Assembly (NCBI RefSeq): GCF_900103625.1
Contig: NZ_LT629700.1
Span: 372,001-436,000 of the forward strand
Source: Corynebacterium mycetoides
GTDB lineage: Bacteria; Actinomycetota; Actinomycetes; Mycobacteriales; Mycobacteriaceae
DNA: 64,000 nucleotides
Direction: 5' to 3'
The notes beneath the pieces were generated by a model that saw only the letters and a program-made list of their open reading frames with translations, did not search any database and was not told the origin of the DNA. Below, in pieces: positions 53,692-63,907 of the stretch. Positions within the stretch are counted from its first letter, which is position 1, and the number at the start of each line of letters is the position of its first letter. The position numbers and the translations under genes are program-made.

Positions 53692-55229
53692 AGGTCCACC
53701 ACCTTGTCGGAGGCCTCGGCGACGCGCATGTCGTGGCTGGCGACCAGTACCGTGCGCCCGCGCTCGGCCGCGTCGCGGATCGCGTCGAGCACCTCGGCGA
53801 CGCGCTCGGGGGACAGATGCGCGGTGGGTTCGTCGAGAAGCACAATCGGCGCGGGCGAGGCGAGGGTGCGGGTCAAGCCGATCAGTTGCAGCTCGCCCGC
53901 GGAGACGCCGCGCGAGGCAGGGTCGATGAAGCGCTCGGGTTCGACCGTCGGGGCCAGCGGGGTGGGAGTGACGGGCGCGCCGAAGAGCTCGAGGTTCTCG
54001 CGCACGGTGCCGGGCACCGTCGCGGGCCGCGCCGCGAGGAAGGCCACCTCGCCGCCCACGGCGATGCGCCCGCTGACGTCGGTATCGGGCAGCGCGCCAA
54101 GTATGGCGAGGAAGGTCGTGGACTTGCCCGTCCCGTTCGGCCCGCGCAGCACGGTGACCTCGCCGGGGTGGGCACGGAACGACAGGTTGTGGGGCAGCGT
54201 GCCGTCGCGCCCGGTAACGCTCAGGCTGTCCACCTCCACGCCGGACCGAGCAGGCGTGAGGTAGGAGCCAGCGGTGGCGGTGGGGGCGTCGATAAGCGAT
54301 AGCACCTTATCCACCGCCTCGAGCCCGTCGGCGGCGGCGTGGTAGTTCGCGCCGACCTTGCGCACGGGGTTGAACACCTCGGGCACCACGATGAGCACGA
54401 CTAGGCCGGCGAGCAGGCTGATGTCGCCGTAGACCAGGCGCAGGCCGATACTCACCGCGACCAGCGCGACGGAGAGCGTGGCCAGGAACTCGAGCGCGAA
54501 CGACGACAGGAACGCCAGGCGCAAAACGCCCATCGTGGAGGCCGCGTGCCGCGCACCGGCGTCGCGGATGTGCTCGCCCGGGCGTGTCGACGCCTGCATC
54601 GCGCGCAGCGTCGGCGCTCCACGCAGCAAGTCCGCAATCTGGTGGCCGAGCGCGGTGGAAACACGCAGGCGATGCTCCGTGCGCGCGGCGGTGAGCGTGC
54701 CGATGAGCACCATAAACGCCGGGATGAGCGGCAGGGTGACCAGCGCGAAGACACCGGCGACGACGTCAAAGGAGAACACCGCGACCAGCGCGATCGGCGT
54801 TGCGATCACCCCTGCGACCAGCGAGGGCAGGAAATCGGTGAGGTAGGGCCTGAAGTCGTCCATGCCGCGGGTGAGCACGTGGCGCCACAGGGCGGCGTCG
54901 CGCTCGACGGCGCGGGGATCCTGTCGCGCCAGCGCGGTCAGCGCCTTGCTGCGCAGCACGTCGATGGTGGCGCCAGCGGCGTGGAGCGAAGCGCGCTGCG
55001 CCGCCGCTGCCGCCGCGCTGTGGGCGAGGATCACAGCGGCGAGCGCTGCGAACAGCAATACGTAGTTCACGTCGCGCCCCTCAACTGCGGAGGCCGCGAT
55101 CACACCAAGGAGCGCACCTCGCGCGACGACGAGAGCGGTGGTGACCCCCTGAGCGATTCCCGTGCGCAGGATGAACCGGCGCACCGGGGGCGCAAACCGC
55201 ACGAGGCGGGGGTCGACAGGGGAGGCCAC
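53688..55229 (-). CDS. cydD: Thiol reductant ABC exporter subunit CydD
   Basis: 513 residues; partner of CydC. Membrane domain to ~310 (includes YLTDFLPSLVAGVIATPIAL), then ATPase with Walker A GPNGTGKSTTFLAIL, Walker B PIVLLDEPTAHL and switch His in ASHDMR. The signature is VSAGELQLIGL, which departs from LSGGQ, so this half may be the non-canonical site. GTG start 55229 ([18 protein letters not shown]); an extension of the open frame through antisense cydB was rejected. Lies 8 bases after cydB: operon cydABDC. Confidence 0.92.
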   Translation of the reverse strand: MASPVDPRLVRFAPPVRRFILRTGIAQGVTTALVVARGALLGVIAASAVEGRDVNYVLLFAALAAVILAHSAAAAAAQRASLHAAGATIDVLRSKALTALARQDPRAVERDAALWRHVLTRGMDDFRPYLTDFLPSLVAGVIATPIALVAVFSFDVVAGVFALVTLPLIPAFMVLIGTLTAARTEHRLRVSTALGHQIADLLRGAPTLRAMQASTRPGEHIRDAGARHAASTMGVLRLAFLSSFALEFLATLSVALVAVSIGLRLVYGDISLLAGLVVLIVVPEVFNPVRKVGANYHAAADGLEAVDKVLSLIDAPTATAGSYLTPARSGVEVDSLSVTGRDGTLPHNLSFRAHPGEVTVLRGPNGTGKSTTFLAILGALPDTDVSGRIAVGGEVAFLAARPATVPGTVRENLELFGAPVTPTPLAPTVEPERFIDPASRGVSAGELQLIGLTRTLASPAPIVLLDEPTAHLSPERVAEVLDAIRDAAERGRTVLVASHDMRVAEASDKVVDL

Positions 55230-55237
55230 GGTGCTTC

Positions 55238-56242
55238 TTACACCTTCACCCTCTGCCTGAAGGACCAGAAGGACCACGCCTGCGCGACGATCACGGCGGG
55301 CAGGATGATGATCCCGGCCCAGCTCATAATCCGCAGGGTGTACGGGTTCGATGCCGCGGAGTAGATGTCCCACCCCGGGTGGGCGCTGGTCGAGGGGATG
55401 ACGTCCGGGAACAGGGAGCCGAACAGCACCACGCAGACTGCGGCGATGGCTATGGTCGTGGCGGCGAAGGCGAACCCATCGCGATTGGCAAAGGTTGCGC
55501 CGATCGCCGCGGCGATGCCAAGCGCCGCCACCGCCACGGCAATCCAAGTCCACTGCGCCCCGGCTACGTTCTGCAGCCACACGACGTACAGCAGGGAGAC
55601 GATCGCGGTCGGCGCGGCGAGCCAGCGCAGTGCCAGGGTGCGGGCGCGGCCGCGCAGCGGCTCGTGAGCCTTCAACGCGACGAAGATCGCGCCGTGCAGC
55701 GCGAAGAGCAGCACGAAAGCGAGGCCACCGGCAAGCCCCAGTGGGTTGAACAGGCCGACAAAGCCGTCGGTGAAGGAGCTGATTCGGCCCTTGTCGTTGA
55801 GCGGCACGCCGGCGACGAGGTTGGTGAAGATCAGGCCCCACAAAAAAGCCGGGAGGTAGGAGCCGAAGGTGGTGCCGATGTCGCAGCGGCGGCGCCACTG
55901 GGCAGTCTTGCCTTTTACACGCCACTCGAGGGAGACGCCGCGCACAATCAGGCCGACGAGGATGAGCACGAAGAGGAAGAAGAACCCCGAAAGCAGGGTT
56001 GCGTACCACTCGGGGAAGGCCGCGAAGATGGCCGCGGCGGCGGTCACGAGCCACACCTCGTTGCCGTCCCACAGCGGCCCGATGGTGCTCACCTGCGCGG
56101 TGCGCCGGCGGTCGTTGTCCTCGGGCGTGTCACCTCCGACGAACGGCAGCAGCATGCCCACGCCGAAGTCGAAACCCTCGAGCACAAAGAAGCCAGCGAA
56201 GAGCACGGCAATCCCCAGAAACCAGATCGTATTGAGATCCAT
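55238..56242 (-). CDS. cydB: Cytochrome d ubiquinol/menaquinol oxidase subunit II
   Basis: 334 residues, eight to nine membrane segments. Starts MDLNTIWFLGIAVLFAGFFVLEGFDFGVGML, a family signature (the E-GFDFG motif), and contains TAAAAIFAAFPEWYATLLS with the conserved W. Forms the bd oxidase with CydA; oxygen reduction at low oxygen. Three bases separate it from cydA, so the subunits are co-translated. Confidence 0.96.
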   Translation of the reverse strand: MDLNTIWFLGIAVLFAGFFVLEGFDFGVGMLLPFVGGDTPEDNDRRRTAQVSTIGPLWDGNEVWLVTAAAAIFAAFPEWYATLLSGFFFLFVLILVGLIVRGVSLEWRVKGKTAQWRRRCDIGTTFGSYLPAFLWGLIFTNLVAGVPLNDKGRISSFTDGFVGLFNPLGLAGGLAFVLLFALHGAIFVALKAHEPLRGRARTLALRWLAAPTAIVSLLYVVWLQNVAGAQWTWIAVAVAALGIAAAIGATFANRDGFAFAATTIAIAAVCVVLFGSLFPDVIPSTSAHPGWDIYSAASNPYTLRIMSWAGIIILPAVIVAQAWSFWSFRQRVKV

Positions 56243-56245
56243 CAG

Positions 56246-57820
56246 CTACTCTCCTTTATCTCCGCGAATGCTTGTCGATGCCCCATCGCCGCGCCCCGGT
56301 GACGTCGTCACGCCAAAGCTCAGCGGCTCGAGCTCCGCGTCGTCGGCCGGGCCGTAAGAAGCCGCCGCGGGGTTGGCCGCGTCGCCGGCGGACATGCCCG
56401 GCTGGTCGAGGCCGTAGAGGGTGTAGCGGCGCATCAGCGCGAACCAGATCACGGCGAGGATGCCGTAGAGGGCGGTGAACACCCCGAGGCTTAACAACAC
56501 CTGCCATGGTTGGTGGTCGGAGACGCCGAAGTCGACGATCATATGGATGTTCTGTTCCCCGTTGGGTCCGTCGACTCCCTGGAACGATGGGTTGGGGTGG
56601 ACCACCCACGGCTGGCGGCCCATCTCGGTGAAGATCCAGCCGGAGAAGTTGGAAATCCACGGCGCGGGCAGCGCGGCCAGGCAGGCGATCTGGATCCAGT
56701 TCTCGGAGGGGACGCGCTTCTTACGGGTCTTCCACAGGGCGACGACCGCCATGATGGCGGGCACGGCCATGAAACCGATCATCAGGCGGAAGGACCAGTA
56801 GGTGACAAAGAGGTTCGGGATGTAGTTACCCGGCCCGTAAAGCTCCTGGTACTGCGTGTTGAGGTCCATCGCGCCCTGCAGGGTCACGCCGCTAAAGCGA
56901 CCCTCCGCGAGGAACGGCAGCACGAACGGGACGCCGATTAAGTGAATCGCCGTTTCGCAGTTGTTCATGGTCGACACCGACAGAATCGAGAAGTACGGAT
57001 CGGTCTCGGTGTGGCACAGCGCTTCCGCCGAGGCCATCTTCATCGGCTGCTGGACAAACATGAGCTTGGCCAGTGCGTCCCCGGTCAAGGCAACTCCGAT
57101 TGAGGAGACGAGGATGATCCACGCCCCGAAGCGCGTGCAGGTGCGCCAGATCGTCGCCGCGGTGCTGTCGGGGTCGCCCTGGCGCGCCTCACGCACCATC
57201 CACCAGCCGGCGATGCCGCAGACGAAGGTGCCGGCGAGCATCCAGGCGGCGAAAATGGCGTGGGGCACGGCTTGAACTGCCGTGGGGTTGGTCAGCAGCG
57301 CCGCGAAGTCGATGAGCTCGGCGCGGTCGGTCTCGGGGTTGTAGCGCGCGCCGACGGGGTGCTGCATAAACGAGTTGGCCACGATGATGAAGTAGGCCGA
57401 GACGTTCACGGCCACGGCGACGATCCAGATTGAGACCAGGTGCGCCCAGCGGGGGACGCGTCCCCAGCCGAAGATCCACACGCCGAGGAAGACGGACTCG
57501 AAGAAGAACGCCGCGAGGCCCTCGAAGGCGAGGGGAGCGCCGAAGACGTCGCCGACGAAGCTGGCGTATTCGGACCAGTTCATACCGAATTGGAACTCTT
57601 GGACCAACCCGGTGACCACACCCATGGCGAAGTTGATCAGAAACAGGTTTCCGAAGAATCGCGTGGCGCGGTACCAGGGTTCTTTGCCCGTTACCTGCCA
57701 GAGTGTCTGCATGATGGCAACCACCGGGGCGAGCCCGATGGTGAGCGGAACGAAAATGTAGTGGTAGACGGTGGTGATGCCGAACTGCCACCGGGAGAGA
57801 TCAACGAGATCAAGCTCCAT
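56246..57820 (-). CDS. cydA: Cytochrome d oxidase subunit I
   Basis: 524 residues. Carries the haem b595 ligand His20 in VYHYIFVP, the GLVQEFQFGMNW block (quinol/haem region), the other conserved His and Met regions (VPHAIFAAWMLAG, AHLIGVPFVL-type) and a short Q-loop form typical of actinobacteria. Quinol (menaquinol) is oxidised at the outer face. A cytoplasmic tail of about 45 residues follows the last segment. Ribosome site TAGGAG lies before ATG 57820. The 155-base gap to ltbR holds no other gene that I see. Confidence 0.96.
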   Translation of the reverse strand: MELDLVDLSRWQFGITTVYHYIFVPLTIGLAPVVAIMQTLWQVTGKEPWYRATRFFGNLFLINFAMGVVTGLVQEFQFGMNWSEYASFVGDVFGAPLAFEGLAAFFFESVFLGVWIFGWGRVPRWAHLVSIWIVAVAVNVSAYFIIVANSFMQHPVGARYNPETDRAELIDFAALLTNPTAVQAVPHAIFAAWMLAGTFVCGIAGWWMVREARQGDPDSTAATIWRTCTRFGAWIILVSSIGVALTGDALAKLMFVQQPMKMASAEALCHTETDPYFSILSVSTMNNCETAIHLIGVPFVLPFLAEGRFSGVTLQGAMDLNTQYQELYGPGNYIPNLFVTYWSFRLMIGFMAVPAIMAVVALWKTRKKRVPSENWIQIACLAALPAPWISNFSGWIFTEMGRQPWVVHPNPSFQGVDGPNGEQNIHMIVDFGVSDHQPWQVLLSLGVFTALYGILAVIWFALMRRYTLYGLDQPGMSAGDAANPAAASYGPADDAELEPLSFGVTTSPGRGDGASTSIRGDKGE

Positions 57821-57975
57821 GGTGCTGGCTCCTAGCTGGTTTAACTATCAGAGGCGGACAAGTTGGTCGGGGTACGCGCAAAGCCGGAACTGACAAAGAA
57901 GGCTTAATTGGTAGTCGGATGCGCGGGCGCAGAAGTTCCTCACGCTTCCGGGCAGTATCGCACTGGCGGGATGTC

Positions 57976-58665
57976 CTACAGTGCGCTGCTGAGCCTGGTG
58001 GCCGCGGCGCTGACTACCTTTCCCCAGGTGTCGCAGGGTCGCGGGCCGAGGCGTTCAACGGGCCCGGATACTGAGAGCACCGCCAGCACGTGGCCCGCGG
58101 AGTCCGTGATCGGGGCGGACACGCTGGCTAGGCCGATCTCGCGCTCGGCGACGGATTCGGCCAGGTAATCGTTGCGCACCCGGTCGAGCTCGGGCTCGGG
58201 GAACGGGTGGTCCGCAATCAGGTCGAAGGCGGCGAACACGCGCGCCGCGGAGCCCGCGGTCAGTGGAAGCTGCGAGCCCACCGGCACGGTGTAGGTCAGT
58301 CCGCTGGGCGGCTCCTCGGCGGCGATGCAGGTGCGCGTGTTGCCGGTGAGTACGTAGAGCTGTACGGATTCTCCGGTCGTGGTGACCAGCTCGCGCATGA
58401 TCGGCTCGGCCGCAGAGAGCAGGCGCGGTGACGCCTTGGCCGAAAAACCGGCGAGTGCGGGGCCGATGGTCCATTCGCCGGAGGGGGTGCGCGTGAGCAC
58501 CCGGTGGATTTCCAGCGCCGAGGCGATGCGGTGCGTGGTGGCGCGCGGCAGGCCGGTATCCTCGCTCAGCGATGCGAGGCTCTTGTCACCCCCGGCGACG
58601 GACTTCACAATCGCAATGGAACGGTCGAGCACTTTAATCCCGGAGTCTTCGCTATACTGTCTCAC
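57976..58665 (-). CDS. ltbR: IclR-family regulator LtbR
   Basis: 229-residue IclR-type regulator, divergent from leuCD and thus LtbR, the repressor of leucine (and tryptophan) genes in C. glutamicum (family knowledge). N-terminal winged helix: [40 protein letters not shown]-terminal effector domain with [12 protein letters not shown] and the [19 protein letters not shown] end. The GTG start at 58665 ([14 protein letters not shown]) is chosen because it matches the LtbR N-terminus and lies 7 bases after TACTAT; an ATG further up (to 58809) would read through the leuC leader. Confidence 0.93.
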   Translation of the reverse strand: MRQYSEDSGIKVLDRSIAIVKSVAGGDKSLASLSEDTGLPRATTHRIASALEIHRVLTRTPSGEWTIGPALAGFSAKASPRLLSAAEPIMRELVTTTGESVQLYVLTGNTRTCIAAEEPPSGLTYTVPVGSQLPLTAGSAARVFAAFDLIADHPFPEPELDRVRNDYLAESVAEREIGLASVSAPITDSAGHVLAVLSVSGPVERLGPRPCDTWGKVVSAAATRLSSAL

Positions 58666-58678
58666 ACGATGGATAGTA
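58653..58678. promoter_or_regulatory. Overlapping ltbR/leuC promoter and operator region
   Basis: Plus-strand TATACT (58653-58658) is a leuC -10; minus-strand TACTAT (58673-58678) is the ltbR -10. Between them lies GTCTCACACGATGG, with a GTCTCAC half-site. ATACT...AGTAT forms an outer inverted repeat. The leuC -10 is inside ltbR codons 3-5. Confidence 0.6.
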
Positions 58679-58723
58679 TCATCCCGCATGTTAGGAAAGT
58701 GCGGGGACTGTGAGGAGGAAATG

Positions 58724-60145
58724 ATGGCAGACAAGCCAATGACCCTCGCCGAGAAGGTGTGGCGCGACCATGTGGTGACAAAGGGTGAAAACGGTGACCC
58801 GGACCTCATCTACATCGACTTTCAACTCCTCCACGAGGTGACCAGCCCGCAGGCGTTCGACGGCCTGCGCATGTCCGGGCGCACCATCCGCCGCCCGGAG
58901 CAGCACCTCGCCACCGAGGACCACAACGTTCCCACCCTCGGGATTCGGACGGGCAACCTGCTCGAGATCCAGGAGCCGACCTCGCGCATCCAGGTGGAGA
59001 CGCTGCGCACAAACTGCGCGGAGTTCGGTGTGCGCCTGCACCCGATGGGCGACGTCAAGCAGGGCATCGTCCACACCGTCGGCCCTCAGCTGGGCATCAC
59101 CCAGCCCGGCATGACCATCGTGTGCGGCGACTCGCACACCTCCACCCACGGCGCGTTCGGGTCTATCGCCATGGGCATCGGCACCTCCGAGGTGGAGCAC
59201 GTCATGGCCACCCAGACGCTGTCGCTCAAGCCGTTCAAAACGATGGCGATCGAGGTCTCCGGCGAGCTAGCCCCCGGTGTCACCGCCAAGGACTTGATCC
59301 TGGCCATCATCGCCAAGATCGGCACCAACGGCGGCCAGGGCCACATCATCGAGTACCGCGGCGAGGCCGTGCGCAAGCTGTCCATGGAAGCCCGCATGAC
59401 CATCTGCAACATGTCCATCGAGGCCGGCGCGCGCGCCGGCATGGTCGCCCCCGACGAGAAGACGTTCGAGTACGTCAAGGGCCGCGAGTACGCCCCCGCG
59501 GGCTCCGACTGGGATGCCGCCGTGGAGTATTGGAAGACCCTGCCCACGGACGAGGGCGCCGAGTTCGACACCGTCGTGGAGATCGACGGGTCCGCGCTGA
59601 CCCCGTTTGTCACCTGGGGGACCAACCCGGGCCAGGGCCTGCCGCTGTCCGAGGCGGTGCCCGACCCGGAGTCCTTCGGCGATGACAACACCAAGCGTGC
59701 GGCGGAGAAGGCTCTGAAGTACATGGATCTGACCCCGGGCACGCCGCTGCGCGACATCAAGATCGACACAGTGTTCCTCGGGTCCTGCACCAACGCGCGC
59801 ATCGAGGACCTGCGCGCCGCCGCCGAGATTCTCAAGGGCCGCCGCATCGCCGACGGCACCCGCATGATGGTCGTGCCCTCGTCCGCCATGGTGAAGAAGC
59901 AGGCCGAGGAGGAAGGGCTGGACAAGGTGTTCACCGAGTTCGGCGCAGAGTGGCGCACCGCCGGCTGCTCCATGTGCCTGGGCATGAACCCGGACCAGCT
60001 CAAGCCGGGCGAGCGCTCCGCCTCCACGTCCAACCGCAATTTCGAGGGCCGCCAGGGCCCGGGCGGGCGGACTCACCTGGTCTCGCCGCTCGTCGCCGCG
60101 GCAACGGCCATCACCGGCCGCCTCGCCAGCCCCGCCGACCTGTAG
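58724..60145 (+). CDS. leuC: 3-isopropylmalate dehydratase large subunit
   Basis: Aconitase-family enzyme of leucine synthesis, 473 residues. [4Fe-4S] ligands: Cys in [18 protein letters not shown] and the pair in [12 protein letters not shown]. Other blocks: [15 protein letters not shown] start, [34 protein letters not shown] at 58713-58719 favours the second ATG (58724) over 58721. The 5' leader is about 55 bases from TATACT. Runs with leuD after 30 bases. Confidence 0.96.
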   Translation: MADKPMTLAEKVWRDHVVTKGENGDPDLIYIDFQLLHEVTSPQAFDGLRMSGRTIRRPEQHLATEDHNVPTLGIRTGNLLEIQEPTSRIQVETLRTNCAEFGVRLHPMGDVKQGIVHTVGPQLGITQPGMTIVCGDSHTSTHGAFGSIAMGIGTSEVEHVMATQTLSLKPFKTMAIEVSGELAPGVTAKDLILAIIAKIGTNGGQGHIIEYRGEAVRKLSMEARMTICNMSIEAGARAGMVAPDEKTFEYVKGREYAPAGSDWDAAVEYWKTLPTDEGAEFDTVVEIDGSALTPFVTWGTNPGQGLPLSEAVPDPESFGDDNTKRAAEKALKYMDLTPGTPLRDIKIDTVFLGSCTNARIEDLRAAAEILKGRRIADGTRMMVVPSSAMVKKQAEEEGLDKVFTEFGAEWRTAGCSMCLGMNPDQLKPGERSASTSNRNFEGRQGPGGRTHLVSPLVAAATAITGRLASPADL

Positions 60146-60175
60146 CACCCCGAAACGCAAGGAGCTTTTCAAGCC

Positions 60176-60763
60176 ATGGACAAGTTTGTCACTCACACCG
60201 GCGTCGGCGTGCCGCTGACCCGCTCCAACGTCGACACCGACCAGATCATCCCCGCGCGCTACCTCAAGCGCGTCTCCCGCACCGGGTTCGAGGACGGCCT
60301 GTTTTCCAACTGGCGCGAGAACGAGCCCGACTTCGTGCTGAACCAGGAGGCCTACAAGAACGGCTCCGTGCTCTTCGCCGGACCCGACTTCGGCACCGGC
60401 TCCTCGCGCGAGCACGCGGTGTGGGCGCTGAACGACTACGGCTTCCGCGCCGTGTTCTCCCCGCGCTTCGCCGACATTTTCCGCGGCAACTCCGGCAAGG
60501 CGGGGCTGTTGGCCGGCGTCATGTCCGAGTCCGACATTGAACTCATCTGGAAGCAGCTGGAGCAGCAGCCCGGGCTCGAGGTCACGGTCAGCCTGGAGGA
60601 CCGCACGGTACGTGTCGGGCAGAACGTCTACACTTTCGATGTTGACGATTACACCCGCTGGCGCCTCATGGAGGGGCTCGACGACATCGGGCTGACCCTG
60701 CGCGACGAGTCCGCAATCGACGCCTTCGAGGCCGCGCGGCCCGCGTTCAAGCCGAGCGTGTAG
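60176..60763 (+). CDS. leuD: 3-isopropylmalate dehydratase small subunit
   Basis: 195-residue swivel-domain partner of LeuC. Family blocks: [26 protein letters not shown], and the conserved [14 protein letters not shown] loop near 80, with active-site Ser/Arg. AAGGAGC is the ribosome site before ATG 60176. Ends 7 bases before the convergent YbjN gene's stop. Confidence 0.96.
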   Translation: MDKFVTHTGVGVPLTRSNVDTDQIIPARYLKRVSRTGFEDGLFSNWRENEPDFVLNQEAYKNGSVLFAGPDFGTGSSREHAVWALNDYGFRAVFSPRFADIFRGNSGKAGLLAGVMSESDIELIWKQLEQQPGLEVTVSLEDRTVRVGQNVYTFDVDDYTRWRLMEGLDDIGLTLRDESAIDAFEAARPAFKPSV

Positions 60764-60770
60764 CGGCGCT

Positions 60771-61232
60771 TCAGGCTGAGGGGCCGCGCCGCAGCTGCTC
60801 CAGCGCCTCGGGGGCAAACGCGGCGAGGAACTTCTGCGCGGCGTCGACCACGCCCTGAATGCCGGAGTTCATCCAGTCCGCGAACTGGGCGTCGGTGTAC
60901 TCCCATGCCCCCGGCAGGACAAACGTCGCGCCGAACGCGGTGACGTCGCGGGCGTCGTCTTTGAGCGCCACCGCGGTGGGAAAGGCGTGGGCGTTGTTGT
61001 AGTCCTCCACCCAGGTGAGAACATCGTCGAAGCGGTCGGCGCCGACGACGTCCACGGCGACGGTGGTCACCAGCGCGATGTTCGGCTCGGTGTAGCGGAT
61101 GTCGAAGGCAATGCCCGAAAACGCGGTGGCGAGTGCGTACTCGCTGTCTGTCTCGTTGAACTGGTAGTGGCTGTCGCGGAAGAACTCGCGGACCCGGTCG
61201 AGGTCGTTTTTGCGGGTGGGGGTGGTAGTCAC
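60771..61232 (-). CDS. YbjN-domain protein, gene 2 of pair
   Basis: 153 residues of the YbjN (type III secretion chaperone-like fold) family. Seen: LDRVREFFRDSHYQFNETDSE, ADRFDDVLTWVEDYNNAHAFPTAVAL and FGATFVLPGAWEYTDAQFADWM. Function unknown. Start overlaps the stop of gene 1 by 4 bases, so it is translationally coupled. Similar paired YbjN genes occur in other corynebacteria. Confidence 0.8.
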   Translation of the reverse strand: MTTTPTRKNDLDRVREFFRDSHYQFNETDSEYALATAFSGIAFDIRYTEPNIALVTTVAVDVVGADRFDDVLTWVEDYNNAHAFPTAVALKDDARDVTAFGATFVLPGAWEYTDAQFADWMNSGIQGVVDAAQKFLAAFAPEALEQLRRGPSA

Positions 61233-61663
61233 TGCGCGTCTCCCTTCGCGGCCAGCTGGGGAACGCGCTTCTCCAGCTGCCCCTTGACGTGGTGGATGGC
61301 GGAGAAGTAGAACTCCACCATGCGCGTGAGCTGGGCGTCGTCAAGCGAGCCCGAGGTGAAAAACGGTGCCTCGATGAGCACGACCGTGGTGCCGTCCTCG
61401 CGGCGGACGGGGTGGACGCGCACCAGCGGAAGCGAGCGGTTGAGGTCGTTGACCACGCCGCGCAGCTCGGCGGTCTCATCCTCGGCGGAAGCGACGGGCA
61501 GCCAGCGGGTGGTGATCTTGAACCCGGCCTCCTCGACCTGGAAGAAGCAGACGAGGCCCGGAAAACCCGTGCGGGTCAGTCCGTCAGATTCGCCGCGGAA
61601 GTGCGTGAGATCAAGGGAGTCGAGCAGCGCCTCGATGCGCTCCTGGGTAACGGGGGTGGGCAC
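61229..61663 (-). CDS. YbjN-domain protein, gene 1 of pair
   Basis: 144 residues, YbjN family: ALLDSLDLTHFRGESDG, VCFFQVEEAGFKITTRWLP, and VNDLNRSLPLVRVHPVRRED. GTG start at 61663. A diverged paralogue of gene 2. The two form the downstream part of a minus-strand group with the mutT1-like gene 11 bases upstream. Confidence 0.8.
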   Translation of the reverse strand: MPTPVTQERIEALLDSLDLTHFRGESDGLTRTGFPGLVCFFQVEEAGFKITTRWLPVASAEDETAELRGVVNDLNRSLPLVRVHPVRREDGTTVVLIEAPFFTSGSLDDAQLTRMVEFYFSAIHHVKGQLEKRVPQLAAKGDAQ

Positions 61664-61674
61664 GGCACAAGCTC

Positions 61675-62745
61675 CTAACGCACGGGGAGGGCGGAGGGGA
61701 TGTAGTCGGCGCCGGTCAAGTCCTCGCCGTTAAAGGAGAGCACCCACACCCCGCCCTTTTTCACGGCGATGTCGCCCTCAATGGGTAGCCGGCCCGTGTC
61801 CGAGAGCCACGCAATCATGTCGGGCATGATGTGGCCCTGCGAGCAGATCACGCTGACGCCGTCTTGCTTGACCACGCTCATGAACGCCTCCTTGCAGGCC
61901 ACCTGGTTATCCACCCACGCGTCGTCGCCGTAGAGCGGGTCGACGGTGACGTCGAGGCCCAGCTCGTCGGCAAGCGGCGCGACCGTCGTCTGGCAGCGAT
62001 CCGGCACCGCGGAATAGATGCGCTCGGGGTGAAAGGGCGCGAGAAGGGGCACCAGCATCTCGGACTGGCGGCGGCCCTTCTTGTCCAGGGGGCGCAGGTT
62101 GTCGTCGCCGCTCCACTTCTCGCGGTCGTGCGCCCGGCCGTGGCGGACGTACAGGATCCGTGAGGTCGCCGGCAGCCGGAAGCGCTTCTGCGCCTTCTCC
62201 AGCACCTGGCGGTCGAGGTCGTAGGTGAGCAGCTCCTTCGCCTCCTCGATGGGCAGCCAGCGGATCTCGTCGACTTCGCTGTTCGCGGCGAACTCGCCGC
62301 CGGTGACCTCGCCCGTGAAGTAGTAGACCACCTTGGTGGTGTCCTTGACCGGGTAGATCGTCTTGCCCAGCAGCTTGCCCAGGCGGATGTCGTAGCCGGT
62401 CTCCTCCTTGATCTCGCGCACAGCGGTGGCGACAAGGGACTCGCCCGGGTCGGCTTTGCCCTTGGCCAGCGACCAGTCGTCGTAGTGCGGGCGGTGGATG
62501 CAGGCGACCTCGACCGCGTCGGCGTTCGCTTCCCCGTTCGCCTCCCTGCTCAGCGTCCCGCGCCACAGCACCGCCCCGGCCGCGAGCGTGGTTTTGGCAA
62601 ACTCGCGCCCCGGGTGCAGGGGAATCTCCTGGTGCCTGCCGGTGAGGAAGAGTTCAGCGCGGTCGTCCTTGTCGGTCTCGTGCAACTCGCGGGCTGCCTT
62701 ATCCGCCGTAGTGTGCTTGTCGTTGCGCGCCGGGTTTTTAGCCAT
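61675..62745 (-). CDS. Nudix plus histidine-phosphatase protein (MutT1-like)
   Basis: 356 residues. N-terminal Nudix domain (~45-190) with the full box [23 protein letters not shown]-terminal phosphoglycerate-mutase-like domain beginning [14 protein letters not shown], with RHG nucleophile. This is the two-domain architecture of mycobacterial MutT1, which hydrolyses 8-oxo-dGTP and diadenosine polyphosphates; same role inferred here. A GTG at 62763 is an alternative start with six extra residues (MRNNGT). Confidence 0.88.
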   Translation of the reverse strand: MAKNPARNDKHTTADKAARELHETDKDDRAELFLTGRHQEIPLHPGREFAKTTLAAGAVLWRGTLSREANGEANADAVEVACIHRPHYDDWSLAKGKADPGESLVATAVREIKEETGYDIRLGKLLGKTIYPVKDTTKVVYYFTGEVTGGEFAANSEVDEIRWLPIEEAKELLTYDLDRQVLEKAQKRFRLPATSRILYVRHGRAHDREKWSGDDNLRPLDKKGRRQSEMLVPLLAPFHPERIYSAVPDRCQTTVAPLADELGLDVTVDPLYGDDAWVDNQVACKEAFMSVVKQDGVSVICSQGHIMPDMIAWLSDTGRLPIEGDIAVKKGGVWVLSFNGEDLTGADYIPSALPVR

Positions 62746-62889
62746 GGTGCCATTGTTGCGCACTCCCCACTCGAGCGCGAACTCAACCCGGCGCGCAACG
62801 GCGGTGGGTACCCTTGGTGCAGTCGCCCGGCCGCGGACGGTCTAGGGTTGCCACGCAAGTGCACGTTTCGTACCGGATGGGAGGACGCG

Positions 62890-63888
62890 ATGGTCAACGT
62901 CGCCGTGATGGGCGCGGGTTCCTGGGGCACCACGCTGGCGAAGGTGTTCGCGGACGCCGGCAACGCCGTGTCGCTGTGGGCGCGGCGCGCGGAGCTTGCC
63001 GACGCCATCAACGCCACGCACGAAAACGCCGACTACCTCCCCGGCGTCACCCTGCCCGAGGCCATCGTGTGCACCGCGGATCCGGAGTCCGCGCTGGCTA
63101 CCGCCGCGATCGTGGTCTTCGCCGTCCCCAGCCAGACGATGCGCGAAAACCTCACGGCCTGGCAGCCGTTTTTGCCTGCCGACGCCACGCTGGTGTCCAT
63201 CTCCAAGGGGATCGAGTCGGGCACGCACCTGCGCATGACCCAGATCATCGCCGAGATCACCGGGGCCAACGAGGAGCGTATCGCGGTGCTCACGGGCCCG
63301 AACCTGGCCAAGGAGGTCGCCGCCGAGCAGCCCGCCGCCACAGTGATTGCCTGCACGAACCTGAACCGGGCGAAGCTGGTGCAGGCCGCCATTGCCACCG
63401 GGTACATGCGCCCGTACACCAACACCGACGTCATCGGCGCCGAGTTCGGAGGCGCCTGCAAGAACGTCATCGCCCTGGCGTGCGGCATGGCGGCGGGACT
63501 GGAGCTGGGCAGCAACACCCAGGCCACCCTGATCACCCGCGGGCTGGCCGAGATCACCCGCCTGGGCATCGAGCTGGGGGCGGATCCGCGCACGTTCGCG
63601 GGGCTGGCCGGGATGGGCGACCTCGTGGCGACGTGCACCTCGCCGCTGTCGCGCAACCGCACGTTCGGCGCCGCGCTCAGCTCGGGGGCGAGCGTGGCCG
63701 AAGCGAAGGAGTCCACCAGGGGGCAGGTGGCTGAGGGTGTCAACTCGTCACAGTCGATCCACCAGCTCGCCGAGGAAGCCGGCGTGGACATGCCGATCAC
63801 GGCGGCGGTGCACGCCGTGTGCCACGAGGGTGCGGGGGTCAAAGACGTCATCGTGGCGCTCATGGGTCGCTCGAAGAAATCGGAGTAG
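62890..63888 (+). CDS. gpsA: Glycerol-3-phosphate dehydrogenase [NAD(P)+]
   Basis: Makes sn-glycerol 3-phosphate for phospholipids. 332 residues. Rossmann loop [16 protein letters not shown] near 6-21, [19 protein letters not shown] (family LSGPxxAxEV), active-site Lys in [12 protein letters not shown], and [20 protein letters not shown]. The ATG at 62890 follows GGGAGGAC (62878-62885); a longer open frame is upstream noise. ddl follows, as in C. glutamicum. Confidence 0.96.
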   Translation: MVNVAVMGAGSWGTTLAKVFADAGNAVSLWARRAELADAINATHENADYLPGVTLPEAIVCTADPESALATAAIVVFAVPSQTMRENLTAWQPFLPADATLVSISKGIESGTHLRMTQIIAEITGANEERIAVLTGPNLAKEVAAEQPAATVIACTNLNRAKLVQAAIATGYMRPYTNTDVIGAEFGGACKNVIALACGMAAGLELGSNTQATLITRGLAEITRLGIELGADPRTFAGLAGMGDLVATCTSPLSRNRTFGAALSSGASVAEAKESTRGQVAEGVNSSQSIHQLAEEAGVDMPITAAVHAVCHEGAGVKDVIVALMGRSKKSE

Positions 63889-63907
63889 CGCCCGGTAGGC
63901 TCTGGGT

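Noticed and set aside
53688..56072. 794-residue minus-strand open frame for cydD
   Set aside because: The part above 55229 is an out-of-frame read of cydB; the CydD family begins at about the GTG at 55229.
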